Origin: Ianthella basta
Taxonomy: Eukaryota > Porifera > Demospongiae > Verongiida > Ianthellidae
NCBI GenBank assembly: GCA_964019415.1
Contig: OZ025869.1
Span: 8,473,214 to 8,537,213 of the forward strand
Length of the DNA: 64,000 nucleotides
Direction: 5' to 3'
The notes under the pieces are model-generated. The model was not told the origin of the DNA, searched no databases, and saw only the letters and a list, made by a program, of their open reading frames with translations. Position numbers and translations under genes: made by a program. This document shows, one piece after another, positions 56,290 to 64,000 of the stretch; the first letter of the stretch is position 1, and each line of letters begins with the position of its first letter.

Positions 56290-56505
56290 AAAAGGAAATT
56301 GTACACTGTTTAGAAACTTGAGTTGGTGTGAGGATCACACTGATTATTGGTGTGAATGGGTTGCATCTGTGAGCACACCAAATTTTGGTATGAAGGTCAC
56401 CACATTGCAAATAGAGTGATCATCACACTCAGAATTGGTGTGAGCTTCACACTTAACAGATGCATTTTTAAGAGTGATCCTCACACTGTAGATCCACATA
56501 ATTAT
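56290..56505. repeat. MITE-like segment with GTGTGAGGATCACAC motifs
   Basis: GGTGTGAGGATCACACT (56315), GTGTGAGCTTCACACT (56438) and GTGATCCTCACACTGTAG (56476) give short palindromes and a loose inverted-repeat layout. Ends are not resolved. Positions 56506-57800 show no recognisable gene. Confidence 0.35.
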
Positions 56506-57800
56506 ACCTGTTCCAAATTAAAAATCTGAAAATAGAACTTTTCCACTCCTGCATGTCATGCAATACGCATGCACCTTGAATAGTATAGTTGCAGCAATAG
56601 TCAATGATTATGCAGAAACCAGAAACACTGGCTATACGTACAATAATATAACAAAAAAGGAGAATACGGGAAAAGGGGAACTAAATGTTTAGCTTTGCTG
56701 CCAGTCTGGCCAAAGCCTGTTTCTTTGGTAGCTTTACCTTGAGAAAAGCATGTTCCAAAAACTGAAAAAACGAGTTAGCCCCAATGGGGAAGTTAAGGTG
56801 GAAAACAAAAAAGGCTGCAAATAAAATGACAGCACAGTGGGTGGCTTTGACAGCAAACAGGATCTTCTTCTCCAGAACTAGGAAGACTTCTTACACCTTT
56901 ATTCCTCCAGTGCACAATTGGCAGCCCTGGGTTGTGGCCATGTTTCCTGTCTCCTTGGCAATGTCTGCATTGTGACATACATATTTTATGATATTGTGTG
57001 CAATTATATGTGCAAGTACAGTATGCATAGGACACTGCATGCATAATACGATCACATCAATGAATGCAGAATAACTCACAGGTACTAGTCGGATGATTTG
57101 TGTGTGTGCCAGTGTACTTGCATGCAAAGTGCAAATTTAAAGCAATGAAGCAGTAAAATTACTAAATTACTGTACATAATATGCATCAAAATGAACAACT
57201 TACAACTATACATAGCCTTGCATGCATATGTATGCAACCATGCATGGAAAGATAGTCACATAATATTATAACATACCTTCATCTGTTTCCTCACTACAGT
57301 AACTAATCCACAACTGTAAAGTTAGGTTGTCCCGCTCTGACTCAGCTACTTCCAATATTCGAGGCTGAAGTTACAGCCACTTGAGTTTGCAAGCCAGAAA
57401 AAAAGAATGCAGCCCTTCCACAACCAGAACTTATTCTTAAACTGTTTGTAAAAGAAAATTATTATACAGTGCATTATCATTGGAACCAGGACTCATTGGA
57501 ACCAGGTCAACCAACATAAAAATTTGTTAGCTCATGCATGATGAAATTTCTTAACAGTGCAATGTGTATATATTACTTCATGCGTTAAAGGTACAGTCGT
57601 AATGTTATTCAAGTCTACCCAAGAAGGGGTAGGATTTCGTAAAGGAATGAATAGTGTATAGCTGAGTCAGGTCCTGCAGTCGGCTACGACGAAAGTGAAA
57701 GGTCCTGTCCATCAAATCCTTTATAATTAGAGGGTCAGGGTGTTGCTGCAAAAGAGAGAATGAATTAATGTTATATTTAATATACAATGAAGCAAAGTAC

Positions 57801-58071
57801 AGTGTGAATCCTCGGTTATCCAAACCTCGATTATCCGAATCCTCGATTATCCGGATCCCAAAGTTACCTTGCACGTGACATGTGGATTATGCAATTATTA
57901 TACCAACGTGACACGTTTCAGTCGCACCTGCGTTTTCTTTGCTTGAAGATGGTGGACTCTACTAGTGCTGCGGAGCCTAAGCGGAAGAGAATAGTTTTAA
58001 GCATTGAAGACAAAGTGGCCATCATAAAGCAGCTAGAGAGCAGCTCTGCTAATGTTATTGGCGAACGGTGA
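57801..58071 (+). mobile_element. Tigger 5' end with CENP-B-type HTH, truncated
   Basis: The terminal repeat CAGTGTGAATCCTCGGTTATC at 57801 is followed by two more CTCGATTATCCG copies. From ATG 57949 the coding part has RKRIVLSIEDKVAIIKQLES, the first helix-turn-helix of pogo/Tigger transposases. The rest of the element is missing. It is complementary in content to the element at 45065, which lacks just this end, but the two are on opposite strands. Confidence 0.75.
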
Positions 58072-59933
58072 GGACATGTATACATAACAGTGACATTATC
58101 ACACAAACTAGCACAACACAAAGTACACTACCTTCGCGTATGTACACACTAAGAACACTACCTGAATGAACAAATTATGCAACAGGAACAGGAAAGGGGG
58201 TAAACTTGGGATGTTTCGACCTTGGGATGTTTTGCCTGCAGTTGCTTTTAAATTAGTGAATTTCATTAAAAGCAACTACAGGAACAAATTATTAGAAATT
58301 AGAATAACAGTGTATATTCATGAATCTGAACTGCATTTTATTTCAATAACGTGCAGATTGGAGAGAAAAAGGACTACAGCCACAGAGAAAAGGTAAGACG
58401 TGAACCTGACAAATACACCACCATCATTCTAGATGGAATGGATCAGGCAAAGACAAATTTACCCTATTTGGTCCAAACCACGAAATCTACACAGAATCTG
58501 TGGCAAATTAAGACCCACATTACAGGTAAAATGAGGTATATACTTGATCTATGAGTGCTCATGCAATCATGAGGCTAATTCCTTTTTGTAGGTGCACTTG
58601 TTTACACACGTGGAGAAAATGGAATGCACCCCATTGTATTCGTAGACATAATGGAGTGGCCACATAACAGCAATTTAACCACAACCCTATTACTCTGAAT
58701 ACTCAACAAATTGGAAAAGTTACCTGAAGTGCTATATCTACAACTAGACAACTGCTTTAGAGAAAACAAAAATAAATACATTCTATCCCTCTGTGCCCTG
58801 CTGGTAGAAAAGAAAATATTTCGCAAGGTAAGAAGAGATATTGTCTTACAATGTAATTTACATAATTATATTTAACAGCATATATTATATTACCCAGGTG
58901 AAGGTGAGCTTCCCGCCAGTGGGTCATACCCACGAGGATATTGATCAGTTATTCTCTAAGATATCCATGGCTCTAAGAAGACAAGTAGCAGAGTCCATTT
59001 CAGGTGTGTACTTTATAAAGCTACACATGTTACGGTATATTAATGGATATCAGCTAACTGATTTAGAGTGCACCATAGCCTCAATTACTGATTTTACATT
59101 TTGGCTTTTATAACAAGGTGGTTCAATCTAAAATCAACATAATTATTAGGCCTATGCCTATGGTATAAGGCCACTTTATCAGTCATAATAGTCCTGTTAG
59201 AATGTATTCCTTTGACTAGCTGGTTTTAAAATGTTAAATATTTCCATGGTTTGCTAAAAGTAGTGAATTCAAAGCTTTTTACTAGTTTTACTAAATCTGC
59301 TACAGTTTTGAAACAAATTCTTTTTGGTTATGCATGACCCCTGTAAAAATGCCTTTGAAATTTATTAGGATTGATGACTACCATTGCTGGGAGCTACAGT
59401 CCCAGTCCTGATGTAGAAAAGGTTGGCCATATTTTGGACATAAAGTCATGGATGGGAGACCAGATTGAGGGTATTCATGGCCATACCCAACCCCTGCACT
59501 TCAAATTTTACTGCCAAGAAGATGGCAAAGCTGCCATGAGGTACAAGCTCTGGGTCACAGACCCTTGGTCAACAGGAGCTGTCATACTCATAAAGGTATT
59601 GTTTCTAACAGCCACATACAGCTATACTCCCTACATACTAAAGTTCCTATATGTCCACAACAAACTGATGTATAGCCAATAGAGTACATATATACTTACT
59701 CCACATGTATATGTAGGAATGAGCTGCAACACATCTTACTATAATGCGCAGAATGTCGGTTTGTTCATTTGTTTGCACGGGACCTATATGCAAATCTGCA
59801 CCGCTGGGAGGATCGCCGCCAAATATACTCCATGCAAGTTCAGGGAGTGGGGACATGTCCTTAAGGGGTTGCCATTCACATAGCTTCCTTGTGGTTAAAG
59901 AGTGCGAATCATTTCTCTCTGCAGGCTGAGATG

Positions 59934-60016
59934 TAGCCTCGCACGCCAGCCCCTATTGCTACGGGAGCTTATTCTATGTGCAATTGCACAATAATAGGGC
60001 TGGTGCTCGAGACTAG
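59934..60016. repeat. Short perfect-ended inverted repeat
   Basis: TAGCCTCGCACGCCAGCCCCT faces AGGGCTGGTGCTCGAGACTA. It lies in the intron between the DUF7869-like exons ending at 59595 and starting at 60221. Confidence 0.6.
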
Positions 60017-60505
60017 GTGGGCCGCCGTAGGTGGGCTTTTCTGCTAGTACATATATGGATAACCATTAACATTCAGTTTGTCACTTATGACTGCATTTTA
60101 CATAGCCATTCAATCCACACCTTGTTTAATGAAAAGTTAAAAGATAATACTTAGAAAGTAACAAGGAGAAAATATTCTTTGTTATGCACTGTTTCCATTA
60201 CCTTCTGTTTCAAAACAGAGCTTTCCACAAGGAGAGCCAGAAACAATTGAACCTTGCTTTGACAAGCTGGACATTCCAGCCTTCACCAGGAACCTAATGA
60301 AGTGGACTCCTTGGTTGGAAGCTGCAGCAGGGGCAGAGTGGGAGCACTTCATCGAGCATCATTCGGACCCCTCAGACAGGGCACTGTGTTATGTAGACTC
60401 CCTCTTGGAGAAGAGAATTCTGTGTGAGGAGGATGAAGAAGAGGAGTCTGAACTGCAGTTTTTCGTGCAAGAGAAAGTTAGCACACTCGTAGTTAAAAGA
60501 GCTTA

Positions 60506-60696
60506 GACCGAAAATCTTCGGTGTCTACAGGATTTAGAACACATTGGTAAACGATATAGAAGCCATTGTGCTTTGCGCGCGGGCTTCTATAGATAATTGG
60601 TTCTGCAATGTTCACCCTGGAACCCGATAGCTAGCTATCTACAGATTATCGGTTTCCGCGGAGTTCTAAATCCCGTAGACACCTCGGTTCTCAGTC
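60506..60696. mobile_element. TA-flanked MITE inside the DUF7869-like gene
   Basis: Ends: GACCGAAAATCTTCGGTGTC and, on the minus strand, GACTGAGAACCGAGGTGTC, then TAC(A/G)GGATTTAGAAC on both. TA flanks both sides (60504-60505, 60697-60698). The insertion creates the stop codon TAG (60504-60506) that ends the preceding exon. Confidence 0.8.
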
Positions 60697-60896
60697 TAAC
60701 ATATGTATATTAGTGAACAACTTACTAAGAAAGATCGATCCTTCCATGTTCTGGCAAGCTGGTCGTGCCCCTCACCAGCTCGCGAACGATCGCTTACTCC
60801 CCCTCTTGACGAGCTTGCCAATCAGTTTACAGCTGCCTGAGTGCACATGGGTGAACAATTTCCGGTCACTTGACTTCTTGTCACGTGTCAGGCTTG

Positions 60897-61095
60897 GTGC
60901 TACTCCCCAAATTTGTGATACTTGCAACTCCCCAACTTTGTGATACTTGCAACTTCCCTAATTTGTGATGCTTGCAACTCCCCAAATTTGTGATACTTGC
61001 AACTCCCCAAATTTGTGATGCTTGCAACTCCCCAAATTTGTGACACTTGCTTCTCCCCAATTTTGTGGCACTTGCTTCTCCCCAAATTTGTGATA
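60897..61095. repeat. 25-bp minisatellite
   Basis: About eight copies of ACTTGCAACTCCCCAAATTTG plus TGAT, with small changes. It lies in the intron before the exon at 61164. The minus-strand frame across it is only the repeat. Confidence 0.9.
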
Positions 61096-61869
61096 GCTAC
61101 TAGCTATACAAGTTAAGTACCTCCTACATCATGCTATCTTCATTCCATCTATTACTACTGCAGGTATACACAGGCAGGTATAGGTCAAAACAAAATGCAG
61201 TAACGACTGTCAAGGACCTGTCCTGCCTGGAGATTGGCCACACTGTGGCAGTCCGAGTTGAGGATGCCAACACGGAGCCAGGAGTGGTGAAGGCCATTTC
61301 TGGAGAAATGATCACAGTTCACTGGCTGAAAGGCACATACACCTCCTCATGAAAGCCCTGGCAACTCTGCCAGGGCAAAAAAACTGGTCCCTTGGGAGGA
61401 TAACATACCAAGAAACAGCATATTCATTTCTGACTTTAGCCTGGGCAAGAATGGACATTTAAGAAAAGCAACAATTGCACATCTAAAGGACATGTATGCA
61501 ACATATTCAACAGAACATGTAAACTAGCATCATTCCAACAATACTAACCTCACATTTTGTCAATTATATTATGGCTCAGTGTAATATGCACAACATAATT
61601 GTCAAATTACCAATTTCCTCAAAAATGCTAATCATACAAATAGTACTTACATCTTGGCTCAGTATATTGCTAGCACTATAATTACAGCATAACACAAAAT
61701 TTTGAAATATTCATTTATGCATAAAAATGGCCAATATTATGTGTGAGCATGAAAAAGACCCTAAGAATATATCTATAAAATAGAGAAAATAAGAGCATTT
61801 CCCATAGGATTTGCATAAAAGCCATAGAAATTTGCAAATCAGACATTAACGATTTACTTCGAAACATGT

Positions 61870-62160
61870 TTATTATAGAATTTGCACCCTTTCCAATAGA
61901 TACCCCTTCGTCTATCAGGTAATTGGCTTGAATTAGGCTTCCCTTGCAACAAATACCAAAGATTTCACACTTTCGTGCAGTCTTGAAGTACATTGGTCCT
62001 GGCTGAAGAGAATTAGATGGATAGTGCACACCTTGGACATGATCAAAACTGTATAGCATAGAGATAGGTAATCTGCAATGTGAGACTCCGTGCTTGCGTT
62101 CATCCTCAGGTAAGTCATCCCAATTCTTCTTGCTTGATTCTACCTTAATTCTGTAAGTAC
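61870..62160 (-). pseudogene. Second transposase-like (HADNC-type) fragment
   Basis: The minus strand reads WDDLPEDERKHGVSHCRLPI, SMLYSFDHVQGVHYPSN, PMYFKTARKCEIFGICCKG, NYLIDEGVSIGKGANS. The PMYFKT.RKC.IFGvCcE....Q.NYLIDE....GKGan pattern is the segment before the first catalytic Asp of a transposon-derived family related to DUF7869. Only this exon is present. A CACACACGCACA stretch abuts it at 62160. Confidence 0.55.
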
Positions 62161-62499
62161 ACACACGCACACACACACAGCTTTGCTCTTATCAATGTGA
62201 GTCGTAGGACTCCCAGCTGACATTTGATTCAATCCCATTTCACTTTCTCATCAGTTCACACATGAAGCTACCACAAAATGCAATTAACTATATGTGTATT
62301 AACTGTGAAACTGTTGTATCTTCATTGAACAGACCAAGCAGCGGGTAATGGAAGCAAAGCAAGAACTGTTATAGGCAGGAGATGGTCAGACCCAAAGTAC
62401 ATTTGAAGCATACAAGGAGATTCAGAGTGTTGCTAAAAGTACGTTGGCCATAGCTCCTGTTGAAAGCATGTCAATGCATGCATGTTTACTTATCACATA

Positions 62500-62830
62500 A
62501 TTGCTTAGGGGAAGTCAGCCCAGCTGCTGACCCATTTGACATTATTCATCTTGAGTGCCGAGGAATGAGTGCCAAGGAAGTAGCCAATTCTGGTGGACAG
62601 GGGAGCATTTATATCTGGGCACAGAACTTTGCAGTTGAAGCTTCTGCACTTCTGGTACAATACCATCTGCTGCTGCCACCTTACCTTGTAGAGCAGTTGA
62701 AATGGTCTTGATTTATCGATGTTCATGGCCATGGGCTTCCAGGACATAACATTAAATGTGATCTGCACTTAGAGCATTTAAATCAATTGGTCAAGACTGC
62801 AATTGAAGGCCTTCGGACTAATAAATGACA
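62500..62830 (+). pseudogene. DUF6589-like fragment
   Basis: The plus strand reads WAQNFAVEASALLVQYH, LLLPPYLVEQLKWS and, after a stop, GLPGHNIKCDLHLEHLNQLV followed by KTAIEGLRTNK. The G.nIp.DLh.EHLNr..K motif is one I associate with DUF6589 proteins, another transposon-linked family. One nonsense codon at 62709-62711 interrupts it. Confidence 0.45.
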
Positions 62831-62854
62831 TCTCAAGATTTCTACTGAAAACCA

Positions 62855-63300
62855 TTAAATGTGCCCTGAATGCCTTTGAGCAAAAGTAGCAGTATAATTT
62901 CTGTCGGCTTGAACACAGTGTTGACCATGTGTGCTTCTTAAACGATTGTACCTGAACATATCTGGCTTGCTCACTTTTCCCCTGGCCCTGAATTCGCTTT
63001 GTCTTCTGAAGAATTTCTTTTTTGAGTCTGGCTGGTAAGGCTCATTTTGATCTTCCCTACAACAATCAGCTGTACAAACATCAACTTCAAGTATCGCTGA
63101 ACTTTCTTCTTCCCCAAAGGTACTTGAACTTGGCATCGGCTCATTAGTGTGCTCTATAGAAGAATGGTCTTGTACTTCTTTATTGTCATCACTTTCACTA
63201 ATGTCTTCACTAATGTTCTTGCTCTTCTTCGCAATACTGAAATAATTTGACAAACTCTGCTGACCCTGCTTGGCAGCCATTTTAAACACATGGTGTGTTG
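62855..63300 (-). pseudogene. hAT/ZMYM-like N-terminal fragment
   Basis: The likely start is MAAKQGQQSLSNYFSIAKKS (ATG near 63282), then an acidic Ser-rich linker and DVCTADCCREDQNEPYQP with SKKKFFRRQSEFRARGK. The Gln-Gln-Ser-Leu...Phe start and the CC......P.QP element before a zinc finger resemble N termini of hAT-type and ZMYM/TTF-finger proteins. The rest of the protein is absent. Confidence 0.4.
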
Positions 63301-63459
63301 ACACATGGTAATGGTTTTGATCACATGACCATGTCACAACTAAAAATGGCAGTTTCACATTGATTTAGATTGCCTTCATTTTAACTTCTTTTGGCAACTT
63401 GAATGGGTGAGTAGGACAGTTATATTGAGAAATAAGTTAACTGTAATAATATAGACATA

Positions 63460-63882
63460 TGTGAGCGCAATTGAGAAAAGGGACCACTTCGCGCTATGTA
63501 TAAAGTGTCACAACGGAAATACGCAAACAAGTGATGTTTCCAGTAAAGTCGGATTACCACATTATACGCACCTGTGGTATAGTCCCAACATCCTGGCCAA
63601 GTTTGAAACCCCTAGTCCTTTCCGGCACTTCAGACCAGGAAGATTAGTTATGCCGCCGCCATGTTTACGGATATTATAACGAAAGGGTTACAGGCCGTTT
63701 TCTCATAATTGCACCGAGCGTATTTTTGTACTTTAAGCGAGCGTATCTCGGGAACAGGAGCAGCTTTTGAAGCACAACAAAGTGCAACAGAGAGCCCATT
63801 ACCACTGTGACTTGGTACCACTAACTCTAACTCAAAATCGACCTTTAGCGTGAAGTGGTCCCTTTTCTCAGATCTTCTCACA
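63460..63882. mobile_element. TA-flanked MITE
   Basis: TA lies at 63458-63459 and 63883-63884. The ends read TGTGAGCGCAATTGAGAAAA on the left and, on the minus strand, TGTGAGAAGATCTGAGAAAA, then both GGGACCACTTC(G/A)CGCT. It is 423 bp with no ORF, consistent with a mariner-derived MITE. Confidence 0.8.
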
Positions 63883-63884
63883 TA

Positions 63885-64000
63885 TATGTGTTTTCAAATT
63901 AGGGAAGCTCTACCTAGCTTCGTATGACTGAGCCTATTTCTATTTCTAGGCAGCAGGCTGAAAACGTGGGGGTGCTACATCACCCTCAGCACCCCTTGTT
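63885..64000. other. Window end without recognised feature
   Basis: Unique sequence. The window cuts it at 64000. Confidence 0.5.

Larger units (their letters stand above)
58357..61531 (+). pseudogene. DUF7869-like transposase-type gene (decayed)
   Basis: Exons: 58357-58525, 58592-58827, 58898-59003, 59369-59595, about 60221-60503 and from 61164. Motifs in order: TTIILDGMDQAKTNLPYLVQ (first Asp), NLWQIKTHITG, FVDIMEWPHNSNL, LYLQLDNCFRENKNKY (second Asp), VGHTHEDIDQLFS (third Asp), MTTIAGSYSP, a middle part with PAFTRNLMKW, and a C-terminal ITVHWLKGTY then LVPWEDNIPR. The three Asp-bearing motifs suggest an RNase H-like nuclease as in transposases. The family name is from memory. Lesions: TGA at 58696-58698, a MITE at 60506, TGA after YTSS near 61349, and a frame change near 61375. 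Confidence 0.65.

Overview
The window is animal nuclear DNA, most likely from a sponge or another marine invertebrate. The evidence is indirect. Genes are split by short GT-AG introns (about 50-400 bp), (TG)n microsatellites are long, and transposon-derived genes of very different classes are densely nested. Several gene families (DUF7869-like, Ulp1-PHD, ParB-like, RecQ fragments, HECT-like tails, MBD-Mutator) are of kinds I associate with sponge and cnidarian genomes. I see no rRNA, tRNA, CRISPR or bacterial operon. Almost every recognisable gene is a transposon gene or a broken copy of one.

Layout. (1) 0.1-3.5 kb and 41.3-44.7 kb are two diverged direct copies of one unit, each holding a dead transposase gene with a previously hidden N-terminal MBD-like domain. 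(2) 3.7-5.8 kb is a PIF/Harbinger-type element with its SANT/Myb-like partner gene and only the first transposase exon. (3) 5.8-9.7 kb is a repeat block containing a (TG)n tract into which a LINE (6.0-8.4 kb) has inserted. The same block without the LINE lies at 24.1-25.6 kb. Both copies carry a pair of type I hammerhead ribozyme motifs about 470 nt apart. (4) 11.97-21.93 kb is a 10 kb inverted repeat with arms that match with almost no mismatch and no indel until its centre, a 10-bp purine-rich array flipping to pyrimidine-rich. (5) 22-33 kb holds relics: a TE accessory gene, an integrase-like exon, a LINE tail, a Helitron helicase tail, two RecQ pieces and a Gag-like exon.

(6) 33.07-36.46 kb is a full Tc1/mariner element (TA target duplication, TIRs, subterminal arrays) with an intact DD34E transposase and, unusually, a convergent BEN-domain gene with 27-bp repeats. 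(7) 36.5-38.6 kb is a CACTA-like relic split by a 1.7 kb TIR element with a perfect 9-bp target duplication that carries a RecQ exon. (8) 39.3-40.4 kb is a small multi-exon gene of unknown function. (9) 45.1-50.0 kb is a Tigger relic followed by a 3.1 kb TIR element whose only gene is a Ulp1-type protease with a PHD finger. (10) 50.5-54.4 kb is a gene of about ten exons with a ParB-like domain, cut at its 3' end by a LINE (54.5-56.2 kb). (11) 57.8-63.9 kb holds a Tigger 5' end, a decayed DUF7869-like transposase-type gene interrupted by a MITE, further transposase fragments and a terminal MITE.

Most genes act, or acted, in mobility: transposases, reverse transcriptase, helicases, SUMO-protease and chromatin-reader domains (MBD, BEN, PHD). 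Calls rest on motif recognition by eye; no database search was possible.
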